From: a virus
IMG/VR virus record: IMGVR_UViG_3300020057_001232
Span: 1 to 64,000 of that record
Direction: 5' to 3' (one strand)
Length of the DNA: 64,000 bases
In this document: positions 47,599 through 55,632 of the stretch, piece by piece
Layout: the number at the start of each line of letters is the position of its first letter
Position numbering within the stretch: the stretch's first letter is position 1
Translations under genes and position numbers: made by a program
Notes under the pieces: model-generated
The model's database searches: none
What the model was told of the DNA's origin: nothing
The model's input: only the letters and a program-made list of their open reading frames with translations

Positions 47599-48552
47599 TT
47601 AGAGATTGTTGAAGGCATCGGTCAAGTTAAAGGTCGCCTTCTTGCCTGCCGTCACCAATGCTTTTTCCATAGCATTGAGGCGGTCTTCGAGTTCTGCCGT
47701 GCGACCGGACAAGTCCGCTTGATAAGCACGAACACGGGCACGGAGGTTTTTGGCTTCGACTTCACGGTTGTCGATTTTGGCTTTGCTGTCTTCGTTGTCG
47801 TGAAATTTTTTACGAGCACCTTTGTCCATTTTGATGACTTCTTGACGGAAGGTTTCGAGACGGCTGTTCATCTCTTCATAGACGGCATCTTGAACCGCTT
47901 CGTTCGTTGACGGTTCGTTGTAAGCGGGCACGGCATAGACTCGGCAAGTGTCGCCAGGCAAGATGTTGGCGATAGCTTCAAGCTTCTTAATTTGGTCCGT
48001 GTGGTGGTCAGGCACGTAATAGATACCGCTACCACTCTTGTAGGGAACGCCGAAGCATTCGGTGTCGATGACAGCCCGCAGCAGCGCTCCGATTTCGGCA
48101 CTGTCGGAGGTCTTCTGCATACGGCGGTAAGTGTCCAAGATGGAAGCGTTGAACGGTGATTCTGCGCCGAAGGTCACAACGCCGGAGCCTTTTTGCAGGG
48201 TGACGATCACTTCTTTGGTGATGTCATAGTCAGGCACGCCGTCCTGCTTTTCGTACACAGGAAGGATGACGGCGACGACCATGCGCTCTTTCACATCTTC
48301 GAGGCGGCGATAGAAACGCTCGCCTTCGTCTTTCTTAAGAACCTTACGGAGAGCCCGCAGCAAGCTTGCTTTGTAGTCGTTGCGCTTCATGAGGTCAACG
48401 AACGTGCGGGGCGTCTTCGAGTTCGTCTTCTGACCGGGTGCTTGGGCTTGTGCGAGTTTGCCGAGAGCTGCGAGGTGCTTCTCGACGGTGGCACGATCAA
48501 GCTCGGTGTTGCTTTTGATGGTCCAGTGGACGAGTTTGCCTTTGAGTTGCAT
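47599..48552 (-). CDS. MoxR-associated hypothetical protein, 317 aa
   Basis: The N-terminal region has KTPRTFVDLMKRNDYKASLL and a basic helix. The central domain contains FGAESPFNASILDTYRRM. The C-terminal third is a coiled coil (MNSRLETFRQEVIKMDKGARKK ... AELEDRLNAMEKAL). Similar phage proteins sit beside CobS/MoxR-like ATPases (DUF6744-like by my recollection). GAGGAGACTATC precedes the ATG, 24 bases after the ATPase stop. Probably a partner of the ATPase and the zincin-vWA protein. Confidence 0.65.
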   Translation of the reverse strand: MQLKGKLVHWTIKSNTELDRATVEKHLAALGKLAQAQAPGQKTNSKTPRTFVDLMKRNDYKASLLRALRKVLKKDEGERFYRRLEDVKERMVVAVILPVYEKQDGVPDYDITKEVIVTLQKGSGVVTFGAESPFNASILDTYRRMQKTSDSAEIGALLRAVIDTECFGVPYKSGSGIYYVPDHHTDQIKKLEAIANILPGDTCRVYAVPAYNEPSTNEAVQDAVYEEMNSRLETFRQEVIKMDKGARKKFHDNEDSKAKIDNREVEAKNLRARVRAYQADLSGRTAELEDRLNAMEKALVTAGKKATFNLTDAFNNL

Positions 48553-48576
48553 GATAGTCTCCTCAGTGTTTATAAA

Positions 48577-49611
48577 TTAAAATTCGATTTTTTCTTCTTC
48601 TTTGGTTTTGCCGAGCAGTACCCGCTCCAAGATGCCTTTGACGACGGCTTGGCTTTCTTCGTCGATCCGGCTCAGGAGAATGGAGTCAGCACTCGTCAGA
48701 AGGATGTCGTTGGTATCTTTCGCCGTCAAAGTGCCCTTCTTACGTTTGCTCCTATCGACGTGGCGAAGTAGCATTTGAACCCAATCCTCAAGCTGACGAA
48801 GACCCATTGGTTCAGGCAACTCTTGGCGGAAGAAGCCTTGACGGATGAGGTTTGCGACTTTGACCATCTCCTCTGCGAGCTGCGGCGTGGCTTTCATCCG
48901 TGGGTAACGCTCTGTCAACACGTTTTGCTCGGTGAGCGACGGCAAGTAATCGACGATGTAGATCCGAGCCCGTGTAAGCGTTGCGTAGTTCATCAACTGA
49001 GCACCGGGGTACAGGTGGCGGAAGCTGCTCATTGCACCGACCGTGTTGGCAGTGGCGATGATGCGGAAGTTTTCGTGGGCGACAAGATACTCGTGCCCTT
49101 TCTCTTTCAGCATGAGCTTACGGCGTGGCGAATGCGACTGAACAGGCTCCAAAACATCGTTGAAGGCTGCGAGGATACCGGGATTCACCATGTCGATTTC
49201 GTCGATGATGAGCCACCACCCCTCCCGCATAGCTTTAGGGAGAATGCCGTCCGTCCAAACGGTAGAGCCGTTCATGACAGTGTAACAACCAACAAGCTCG
49301 CTTACGGTCAACGTCTCACCGGCAGGGGCAGCGATGCAGGGTTGGTTGATCCTAGCAGCGATCTGCTTAGCGATGGAGGTCTTGCCCGTACCGGCGTGAC
49401 CGGAAAGGATAACGAAGCGGTCTTCTTTGATGTCAGAAGCAATGTCGAACGTCTTCGGGTGCCATTGGTAAGCAGGGTTGATAGAGGGGACGTTCAAAAG
49501 AGAGTCTCCCGTAGGAGCCCTAACCTCAAACGATACCTCTTCGATCTCGACGTGCATAGCCGGTGCCTGGGTCTCTGTCTTGCGTTGTACGTTGACTTTA
49601 CTTTGTGCCAT
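48577..49611 (-). CDS. MoxR/CobS-type AAA+ ATPase
   Basis: About 344 residues. Walker A is GHAGTGKTSIAKQIA, Walker B is WWLIIDEIDM, sensor I is IIATANTVG, and the MoxR-like insert is ERYPRMKATPQLAEEMV. The closest known role is CobS, the ATPase that drives CobT-type vWA partners; the CobT-like gene is divergent next door. ATG 49611 with AGGGGGGCGAAACGAC is preferred over far-upstream starts that cross the promoter region. It likely powers remodelling of an unknown target. Confidence 0.85.
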   Translation of the reverse strand: MAQSKVNVQRKTETQAPAMHVEIEEVSFEVRAPTGDSLLNVPSINPAYQWHPKTFDIASDIKEDRFVILSGHAGTGKTSIAKQIAARINQPCIAAPAGETLTVSELVGCYTVMNGSTVWTDGILPKAMREGWWLIIDEIDMVNPGILAAFNDVLEPVQSHSPRRKLMLKEKGHEYLVAHENFRIIATANTVGAMSSFRHLYPGAQLMNYATLTRARIYIVDYLPSLTEQNVLTERYPRMKATPQLAEEMVKVANLIRQGFFRQELPEPMGLRQLEDWVQMLLRHVDRSKRKKGTLTAKDTNDILLTSADSILLSRIDEESQAVVKGILERVLLGKTKEEEKIEF

Positions 49612-49792
49612 GTCGTTTCGCCCCCCTGTTACTCTTCTCTTCGGCATCCGGTGGCAAACCTTTAGGAGGAAAATGCAAAGTACACAAGTGTTTTTATTTA
49701 AGTCCTTGAAAATCAAAGGGTTATAAGAAATAACTTTATTTATTTAAATATCTAGCCGATAAGACCCCTAGTCAGCAAGAAGGAGTCATTGA
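49612..49792. promoter_or_regulatory. Divergent promoter region of the MoxR/CobT-like module
   Basis: An AT-rich 181-base gap between divergent genes, with runs such as TTATTTATTTAAATAT and TTATAAG. Bidirectional promoters are expected here. No consensus pair with correct spacing is clear enough to fix a start site. AGAAGGAG precedes ATG 49793. Confidence 0.5.
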
Positions 49793-51688
49793 ATGCGTTT
49801 CTTCGAATCCAGCCTTGAGCGAATCGCCCGGATCATTACCCAACAGTACGGGGTTCAAATCCTGTTTGAGGGTTCGCAGGCGTATACGAACGGCAAGAAG
49901 ATCGTTTTGCCTGCCCTTCCTAAGGAAGGTGTTGACGCTGAGTTCGCCTCTGACATCCAAGGCTACCTCGATCACGAAGCTGCCCATTGCATCTTCAGTG
50001 ACTTCACGGTCATGCACAAAATCAAGTCGCAGTATCACCACTACCTCTCCAACCACTGCGAAGACGCCCGCATCGAAGTCCTCATGGTGAAGAAGTATTC
50101 CGGTTGCTCTTTGCACCTCGATCCCCTCAACGACAAGTGGAACAAAATCACTATCGCTAAGTGGGATACCTTAGACCGTCTAACCCGTGCCGCTCTCACC
50201 GTCCGTGCGATCATGGAAGGTCACTCGCCTACCATCGACGCCGACCTCTTGCCGCTTTTCACTTCCAAAGTCATGGTGCTCTCGAAGCTCTTGCGTAAGG
50301 CTGCCACTACGCTTCAAGTCATTAAGATCTGCGGTGCCATCATCAAAGAGTTCGACTCGCAAGTTGGTGAGCAAGAGAAGCAAAAGCAGGAAAAGAAAGA
50401 AGAGAAAAAGAAGCAAAAGCAGAAGCAAGAAGAAGGCAAAGGCGAAAAAAGCGAAAGCGGTAAAGGCAAATCCGAAGATCAAGACGGCAAAGCCGGTGAA
50501 GGTCAAGGCGAGAAAGACGACGGCGAAGGTAAAGACGACGACAAAAAAGACGGCGAAGCCGGTGGCGAAGGTAAACCTGAAGGTGAGTCGAAGGACGGCA
50601 AGGGTGAACAAGGCAAAGCTAGCGGAGTGTCTGCCGCAGAAGAGAAAGAGCTTCTCAACGAGTCCCCCGCACCTGCCAACAATGGTCAAGTGCAGTCCCG
50701 TGAAATGAATAAGTTCGAACCGTCGTCGGAAGCTACCGATATCCATTCGTTCATGGACAAAGAGATCAAAGAAAAAATCGAGGAGCAGAAACCAGCCGCT
50801 ACTCGTAGCTACGATTTTGAAAACGTGGCGCACGTACCAGCGTCTACGGCAGAAGATGTTTTGTACGACCGCACCAAAGACGGTCCAAAAGTTCGCCCAG
50901 AGTACCAAGCTCTTAAGCGTGAAATTAACAGCTCGATTACCAAAACCGTAATTGAGCTAGAGCGCATGTTGAAGGTCAAAGAGAACGCACGGACTGTGTT
51001 CGATCAAGAACGTGGGGCTTTAAATCGTGCTCGTCTCCATTCGCTTATTACTGACCCCAACTTCAGAAGACCGTTCACAGCGAAGACACGAGTCGAAACG
51101 ACCAACGTCTCCATCATGTTCCTTTGCGACGTTTCCGGCTCTATGCGTGAGGGGGATAAAATGGAAAGGTTGCGTGAGACCGTTGCCATTCTCGGCGAGT
51201 CCCTTAAGCAGCTCCGCATTGAATTTGAAGTCATCGGCTTCACCACCGGCACGACAACGAAGTTCCCGAGCTACGACGCTCGCTTAACTCGCCACGAGAG
51301 TCTTCAGCACTATCTCTACAAGTCGTTCGAGAGCGAAGATATGGCTCCGATCATCAACATGACGCCGATGGGTTGTAACTGCGACGGTGAAAGCCTGCGT
51401 TTCGCTGCCCGCCGTCTCTCGGAACGTCGGACTAAGCGTAAGATCATGTTTGTGCTCTCGGACGGGTTCCCTAATCCGTCATGCGGCGGTACCCGCATCA
51501 GAGCCGTTTGGAATGCCGACTTGAAAAAAGCCGTCGCTGAAGTCTCGAAGTTCGGAATAGAAGTGGTGGGCTTCGGCATCCTCACAGACGCCGTAAAGAA
51601 CTTTTACAAAGACTACGTGGTCATCCAAGATGTAACTTCGCTGCTTACCGCAGTGCGGACTAAACTTCGCAAAATCCTCACCGCCTAG
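49793..51688 (+). CDS. CobT-like zincin-vWA protein, 631 aa
   Basis: Three parts. The N-terminal domain (1-190) has LDHEAAHCIFSD, an HExxH zinc-peptidase motif (His 61, Glu 62, His 65), and HCEDARIEVLM as likely third ligand. Residues about 190-310 are a Lys/Glu/Gly-rich linker as in CobT. The C-terminal vWA domain carries CDVSGSMREG (Asp 446). CobT pairs with the CobS ATPase in cobalt chelation, but phage versions with a zincin head are thought to act elsewhere. Divergent from the MoxR-like gene. Ends with TAG. Confidence 0.85.
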   Translation: MRFFESSLERIARIITQQYGVQILFEGSQAYTNGKKIVLPALPKEGVDAEFASDIQGYLDHEAAHCIFSDFTVMHKIKSQYHHYLSNHCEDARIEVLMVKKYSGCSLHLDPLNDKWNKITIAKWDTLDRLTRAALTVRAIMEGHSPTIDADLLPLFTSKVMVLSKLLRKAATTLQVIKICGAIIKEFDSQVGEQEKQKQEKKEEKKKQKQKQEEGKGEKSESGKGKSEDQDGKAGEGQGEKDDGEGKDDDKKDGEAGGEGKPEGESKDGKGEQGKASGVSAAEEKELLNESPAPANNGQVQSREMNKFEPSSEATDIHSFMDKEIKEKIEEQKPAATRSYDFENVAHVPASTAEDVLYDRTKDGPKVRPEYQALKREINSSITKTVIELERMLKVKENARTVFDQERGALNRARLHSLITDPNFRRPFTAKTRVETTNVSIMFLCDVSGSMREGDKMERLRETVAILGESLKQLRIEFEVIGFTTGTTTKFPSYDARLTRHESLQHYLYKSFESEDMAPIINMTPMGCNCDGESLRFAARRLSERRTKRKIMFVLSDGFPNPSCGGTRIRAVWNADLKKAVAEVSKFGIEVVGFGILTDAVKNFYKDYVVIQDVTSLLTAVRTKLRKILTA

Positions 51689-51698
51689 GAGCTTGCGA

Positions 51699-51959
51699 AT
51701 GCGCCGATACCAAATTCAAATCGAGATCCACGATGAAAATGGGGATCTCGTCCGCATCGAGTATTCCAACTACTCGTCGAGCGACATTCTAACCGAGGAA
51801 GAAATCCTATCGCTGCACATTCCGATGGTCAAAGAAACCGTCGAGGTGCCAAAAAATGGTTACTTCCAGCTTGCGTTCGTCGAAGTCAAAGAAGTCTTCC
51901 GTGTTTACAAAGTTGGCAGAGATGGCTTTGAGGTTCATCCGGCTGAGGAATTTTCTTGA
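51699..51959 (+). CDS. Hypothetical protein, 86 aa
   Basis: ATG 51699 follows TAGGAGCTTGCG, 10 bases after the CobT-like stop, so it belongs to that transcript. It is a beta-rich small domain (YQIQIEIHDENGDLVRIEY, YFQLAFVEVKEVFRVYKV). No family is recognised. The 3' end overlaps a convergent gene. Confidence 0.65.
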   Translation: MRRYQIQIEIHDENGDLVRIEYSNYSSSDILTEEEILSLHIPMVKETVEVPKNGYFQLAFVEVKEVFRVYKVGRDGFEVHPAEEFS

Positions 51960-52281
51960 GCTTGCCTGCTTGCTTCGGCTTCATCGTACCGTGTCCGTCG
52001 ATCTCAGCCCAATCTCCGGTCTCATCGTTCACGACGAAGCCAGGGATTCTCATTTGTTCCATGTCATGCCAAATATGAGCACTATCTCGAAACGGCAGCT
52101 CTAGCTCGTTACGATTACGTTTGCCGTTGACCCTCGTCGATGACATAGGGACAAACTCAATATGTCCTAGAAAGTGCGTGTAGACGATCCCCATGTCGGC
52201 TACCATGTTGTAGTCACCCATTCCCCGCCAACGAATTTCCAGACGGGGCAAAGGAAGTCCGAGGTTCTCTTTCACGGTCAA
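51886..52281 (-). CDS. Hypothetical protein, 131 aa
   Basis: Contains a beta-rich middle (IRWRGMGDYNMVADMG, GHIEFVPMSS) and a C-terminal CQLC. The given start is TTG without a clear ribosome site; an internal ATG at about 52221 is an alternative. It overlaps the convergent 51699 gene by 74 bases, which is long for this genome and lowers confidence in one of the two ends. Confidence 0.5.
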   Translation of the reverse strand: MTVKENLGLPLPRLEIRWRGMGDYNMVADMGIVYTHFLGHIEFVPMSSTRVNGKRNRNELELPFRDSAHIWHDMEQMRIPGFVVNDETGDWAEIDGHGTMKPKQAGKLKKIPQPDEPQSHLCQLCKHGRLL

Positions 52282-52302
52282 TGTGCGGAGGTGACGCCAC
52301 CT

Positions 52303-52407
52303 CTATTCGTCTCTGTAAGCGGCGTTTTCTTTTTCCGCTGCGAGTCGTGCGACTTCGTTTTCTAGCTCGTTGATTTTGTCGTTGAGCCGCTCTGTAACGG
52401 ATGCCAT
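52303..52407 (-). CDS. Short coiled-coil peptide, 34 aa
   Basis: The ORF MASVTERLNDKINELENEVA... is a heptad-like helix. A perfect AGGAGGTGCTT precedes the ATG. It ends with TAG. It resembles small coiled-coil regulators; function unknown. Confidence 0.6.
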   Translation of the reverse strand: MASVTERLNDKINELENEVARLAAEKENAAYRDE

Positions 52408-52442
52408 AAGCACCTCCTTTTGTTGGAGGTACAAAGCTACCA

Positions 52443-53189
52443 TCAACCACCAGTGCGGTCAAAGACTGGATAGTTGCCGATGTCGTCGCCGAAGAAAGCT
52501 TGCGGCTGCGACGGGGTTTGACTAAGCCGTCCCTCTTTATCTTCTATGCACGTCTTAACGGAAGCGTAAACATCCCGCCAAGTCGCCACAGGCGTAGCTA
52601 AGGTCTCCACCAAACACGTATCCCAATAGGTGTAGACTTCTTCCGAGCCGCACCCAAAGGATGTTCTGTCTTTCGAGGCAGCAGTCAAAATTATTCTGTT
52701 TGGTTTACGCATGAGCGGTTCAGAGAAAATTCCCGAGTAGCAAGCTGAAATAAGAACGACGGTGGGTCTAGTGCCGCACGTTGCGTCAAGAATGGATGCA
52801 TAGGTCGAAGGGTTCAAACCCGTCTGACCTCTGATGTAGAACTCGCTGCGAGAGCCGTGGGAAGTAATGAAAGCAAAACAGGCGTCCCACGCTCCTAAGT
52901 TGAGATCGGTGAATGCCTGCCTGAAGTTTGCGACAGAGGTTGCCCGCACACCGTTGGTCTGTTGGCTGCTCGACCTCGAAAGCTGCAAGACGTTTTCAGG
53001 TGCAAGACCATCTGCACCCAACAACTCGGCGACTTTCTTTCTTGCATTGTCGAAAGCATTAATGGAGTCGTCGCCTGTCATAAGGACGGCTTTCCAGTTA
53101 AAAAAGCCTCGACTCTCTTGTAAATTGCTAGGATCTGATTGTGCTCCACAGCCTGTCAAAAATAGTAACGCAACGAGCACAACTTTCAT
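52443..53189 (-). CDS. C13-like (legumain/caspase-fold) peptidase lipoprotein
   Basis: 248 residues. The signal peptide VVLVALLFLTGC ends in a lipobox. The catalytic pair fits clan CD: His in FAFITSHGSRS and Cys in VVLISACYSGIF, both after hydrophobic strands. YIRGQTGLNPSTYASIL lies between. Family C13 fits better than C14 because of the ISACYSG context. It is an envelope-exposed cysteine peptidase candidate. Start ATG 53189 is 2 bases after the upstream NlpC/P60-like stop. Confidence 0.8.
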   Translation of the reverse strand: MKVVLVALLFLTGCGAQSDPSNLQESRGFFNWKAVLMTGDDSINAFDNARKKVAELLGADGLAPENVLQLSRSSSQQTNGVRATSVANFRQAFTDLNLGAWDACFAFITSHGSRSEFYIRGQTGLNPSTYASILDATCGTRPTVVLISACYSGIFSEPLMRKPNRIILTAASKDRTSFGCGSEEVYTYWDTCLVETLATPVATWRDVYASVKTCIEDKEGRLSQTPSQPQAFFGDDIGNYPVFDRTGG

Positions 53190-53191
53190 AA

Positions 53192-53851
53192 CTACTCCCT
53201 ATAAGGGTTCTGTGGGCAGATAGTGATAAGAAGATCTGAACTAAGGATACCATGTTCTTTGTTGCCGACGAAGTAACAGGGGACATCTAGTTTAAAACCC
53301 TTACCAGTGAACATAAGAACTAGACGGTTGATAAATGCGAAGAGTGTGTAGCGCCATCCAGGTATAATATTCTTAAGCAGAGACGGCTCGATGATGGTGA
53401 TGCCGCATTCTTTATAGACCTGCATCGTGGACTCGGTGCAGTAGAGCCGACTAGGGTCTGAGTAGTTGAAGTCGTAGTCTTCATCCAACTCTAAATACTC
53501 TTCGATTTTGTTATGGAGCTTTGTTTCGATCTCAGGCGTGAGATCTTTGTAGCGGAGAACCATGAACTTTTCGTACTGACAAAAGTCTAACCAGTCGATC
53601 ATACGATAAAGAAGCGAACCACGATCATTGATTTCAAAGACGAAGATCTCGTCGCCTTTCATGATTACCATGGCGGCGTGTGAGTATTCACTTTTGCTAA
53701 GTCTAGATACAATCGTACTGAACGGGATGCCGAAGGGACCGTCTGTGTAGCTCTCCCGGACGAGGATGTCCCCTGACTTAAGTCCTAGTTCTTTTAGAAA
53801 GGAAACGATCTTTTTTCTGTTTTTTACTTCCCAAGTTCTTACGGCACTCAT
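53192..53851 (-). CDS. Permuted NlpC/P60-like (YiiX/DUF830-type) protein
   Basis: About 219 residues. SGDILVRESYT, the strand-loop SEYSHAAMVIMKGD with the likely catalytic His, a Glu in VFEIND, and YCTESTMQVYKECG with the likely Cys make up the permuted papain-like fold. Members act on lipids or peptidoglycan peptides. There is no signal peptide. ATG 53851 follows CGAGGGTTTCGCTAT. It is in an operon with the C13-like lipoprotein. Confidence 0.75.
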   Translation of the reverse strand: MSAVRTWEVKNRKKIVSFLKELGLKSGDILVRESYTDGPFGIPFSTIVSRLSKSEYSHAAMVIMKGDEIFVFEINDRGSLLYRMIDWLDFCQYEKFMVLRYKDLTPEIETKLHNKIEEYLELDEDYDFNYSDPSRLYCTESTMQVYKECGITIIEPSLLKNIIPGWRYTLFAFINRLVLMFTGKGFKLDVPCYFVGNKEHGILSSDLLITICPQNPYRE

Positions 53852-53913
53852 ATAGCGAAACCCTCGTTTGTTTCTCATTGAAACTAAAGCGAGGGTTTTT
53901 GCAGGGAGTGGGA

Positions 53914-54078
53914 CTAAATCACCGCTGCGGCTTTAACGAGCTGGCTAAGAAGCTTGCCGTCTTCGGTCTTCATAAACCCACCTCCCCAACTGGCGGAATG
54001 ACCGACGCAGATAATGCGGTAGGTCTTTCGATTGCCGTTCCAATCACTTACAGGAGTTTTTTCCGCTGAGGAAGACAA
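53914..54078 (-). CDS. Possible small protein, about 54 aa
   Basis: An open frame from TTG 54078 encodes SDWNGNRKTYRIICVGHSASW and ends AAAVI with TAG. No strong ribosome site precedes the TTG. An internal ATG (19 codons) has GGGGAGGTGGGTTT. The composition looks protein-like, but the call is weak. Confidence 0.35.
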   Translation of the reverse strand: MSSSAEKTPVSDWNGNRKTYRIICVGHSASWGGGFMKTEDGKLLSQLVKAAAVI

Positions 54079-54120
54079 TTCGGCTTGACGTAGGCTTCTT
54101 TTTTTGGTCTCATAGACGTG

Positions 54121-54253
54121 AGGTGGTCCCCTCAGCTTACGTTTACAAGCAAAAGTAGCTCACTTGGTAGAGCAAGACTCGTTCAAAGTTTAGGTAATCG
54201 GTTCAACTCCGATCTATTGCAACAATATAAAACGTAGACAACTTGGACCACCT
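54121..54253 (+). ncRNA. Y-RNA-like transcript enclosing a tRNA domain
   Basis: The ends pair: AGGTGGTCC (54121-54129) with GGACCACCT (54245-54253). A symmetric 7x7 internal loop follows, then TTACGTTT (54137-54144) pairs with AAACGTAG (54230-54237). The tRNA-like module at 54149-54221 sits inside. A long terminal stem plus a tRNA-like head is the architecture of bacterial YrlA-type Y RNAs, the partners of Ro60. A TTGACG box at 54085 may be a -35 site, and a terminator follows at 54262. The genome encodes a Ro60 homologue. Confidence 0.5.
54149..54221 (+). tRNA. tRNA or tRNA-like domain, anticodon position TTC (Glu?)
   Basis: A full cloverleaf: acceptor GCAAAAG/CTATTGC (one A-A mismatch), T8 A9, D stem GCTC/GAGC with loop ACTTGGTA, anticodon stem AGACT/AGTTT (one wobble), loop CGTTCAA, T stem ATCGG/CCGAT with a perfect TTCAACT loop, A73, no CCA. 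Position 33 is G instead of the nearly universal U, and the acceptor has a mismatch, so a translating tRNA-Glu is doubtful. Confidence 0.7.
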
Positions 54254-54261
54254 ACTCTCAT

Positions 54262-54287
54262 AACCCGCACGAGCGGGTTTTTCTTTT
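54262..54287 (+). terminator. Terminator of the tRNA-like transcript
   Basis: AACCCGC-ACGA-GCGGGTT followed by TTTCTTTT. Confidence 0.85.
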
Positions 54288-54296
54288 GGTGAAAGC

Positions 54297-55157
54297 ATGT
54301 TGAATTTTACAGCACTAGCCAAACCCGTAAGAGTCGTTGTCCCGATTCTCAACCGCTCTTTTACTTACAACAAGAAGCTTTACAAAATAGGTGTAGACGA
54401 TGGCTGGTGGCAGGTGGAGCTTCAAGGCAATAAAGCGACGGCTATTGAAACACATCTATGGACCGACCCCCCTCGGAATGCTTTACGGGGGGTTAGTTAC
54501 GGCACGAGAGTTGTTTTTTCACATTTTGAAGTGGCTCGCCGCAAATATTCGCTGGACGTTATAGCCCCTCTTGAATTTCCTAATGTTGAAACTTTCGCAA
54601 GTATTTTCGTCATGGTGTGGGAAGATAACCGCACCTACTACGTGATGCCTTGCTACGCAGACTTCAAGACGGTCTACATCAAAGATCTCCTTGACGACAA
54701 TTTAACCCTTGAAAACGTGAAAGAGATAACTCCCGAGCTGCGGACAGTGTTTCTTTTTCATGCACTTGAACGCATCGAGATTCGCAAAAAGCTCGAAGAG
54801 CTTGAGAAGATCAAACATGAAGAGGAAATGAAACAGACCGTAGAAGGTCGCCTTCGGTTTGCCTTTGATCGCTCTGGAGCTACGATCACTGAGTATCACG
54901 TAGGCAATGGTCGCATTGAGGTGACATGGAGCGTTCCGGGAGCAGGCAGTTTCAACTCTGTCCTCGATGACAAAACCTTTATGGTCCTCGAAGCGGGCTA
55001 CTGTATGTCAGGAGATGACCGTCGTCACAACGTCACAAGTATGGTAAAGACGGCGGAAGACTACCACGCACGCCGTCTCGTCCATAGAACTCGTGGTCGC
55101 ACGTTCGACCGCACCTTAGACCCTCACGAGGAACGTGATTATGACTACGACGATTAA
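54297..55157 (+). CDS. Hypothetical protein, 286 aa
   Basis: Two regions are separated by a Glu/Lys coiled coil (ERIEIRKKLEELEKIKHEEE). The first is beta-rich (VVVPILNRSFTYNKKLYKIG, WWQVEL, IFVMVWEDNRTYYVM). The second (about 185-250) has RLRFAFDRSGATITEY and IEVTWSVPG, then an acidic tail. No domain is recognised. It immediately precedes the JAB and E1-like genes and overlaps the JAB start, so it may supply the missing substrate or carrier of that module. Confidence 0.65.
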   Translation: MLNFTALAKPVRVVVPILNRSFTYNKKLYKIGVDDGWWQVELQGNKATAIETHLWTDPPRNALRGVSYGTRVVFSHFEVARRKYSLDVIAPLEFPNVETFASIFVMVWEDNRTYYVMPCYADFKTVYIKDLLDDNLTLENVKEITPELRTVFLFHALERIEIRKKLEELEKIKHEEEMKQTVEGRLRFAFDRSGATITEYHVGNGRIEVTWSVPGAGSFNSVLDDKTFMVLEAGYCMSGDDRRHNVTSMVKTAEDYHARRLVHRTRGRTFDRTLDPHEERDYDYDD

Positions 55158-55632
55158 TGATATGCCGACTTTTCACCGAGAGAGCAGCCTCGTCACGTAC
55201 TCTTCTCTGCCGCAAATTCTGCGGAAGAAGGTGTCGCTAAGCTTAGGCACGCCGGGAACCGTAGAGTTCGACTTCTTAGAAGTGTGGGAGTTCTTCAAAA
55301 AAGTGAAGACGCACGACGACTACGAGTTCTCCAATTGGCAGTTTTTCCACGTCCACCCTCCCGGACTTAACTGTGCGTCGGGGCTTGATATCGAATGTGC
55401 TAAGGGTCTAGCTTTAGCTTTCGGTCACCCGCTCTACTTCAGCATTGTGACCTTTGGAGCCAACGCCGAAGAACGCACGGTAACAAGCTTCGTCGCTTCG
55501 CCAAGCGGGCTAGAGCAGCTCTCTCCTACGAGTAACATCAATTACTTGAAGGCTTCTTATTTAAGCAAGTCAGAAGCCGAAGATCTATATTGGATGAGTT
55601 ACACAAGCGGGGAAGATTTGTGTCAGAAATAA
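55141..55632 (+). CDS. JAB/MPN+ metallopeptidase-like protein
   Basis: 163 residues. The JAMM motif is exact: FHVHPPGLNCASGLD gives H-x-H (70, 72), seven residues, Ser 80, two residues, Asp 83. This family removes ubiquitin-like tags or processes their tails. GAGGAACGTGATT precedes ATG 55141. The stop overlaps the E1-like start by 13 bases. JAB next to E1 is the hallmark of prokaryotic ubiquitin-like modules (PRTRC, Bil, CBASS Cap2/Cap3-type). Confidence 0.8.
   Translation: MTTTINDMPTFHRESSLVTYSSLPQILRKKVSLSLGTPGTVEFDFLEVWEFFKKVKTHDDYEFSNWQFFHVHPPGLNCASGLDIECAKGLALAFGHPLYFSIVTFGANAEERTVTSFVASPSGLEQLSPTSNINYLKASYLSKSEAEDLYWMSYTSGEDLCQK

Noticed and set aside
48775-49665. 296-codon plus-strand ORF
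   Set aside because: Antisense to the MoxR-like ATPase with intact Walker motifs on the minus strand.
49850-49880. T-arm-like CGGGGTTCAAATCC on the plus strand
   Set aside because: No acceptor, D or anticodon stem can be drawn and it lies inside the CobT-like coding sequence.
50180-50908. 242-codon minus-strand ORF rich in Leu/Phe
   Set aside because: It mirrors the Lys/Glu-rich linker of the CobT-like gene; the hydrophobicity is a product of AAG/GAA codons read backwards.
49793-51688. Cobaltochelatase CobT with a role in B12 synthesis
   Set aside because: No CobN or other cobalamin gene is present and the N-terminal HExxH domain is foreign to CobT.
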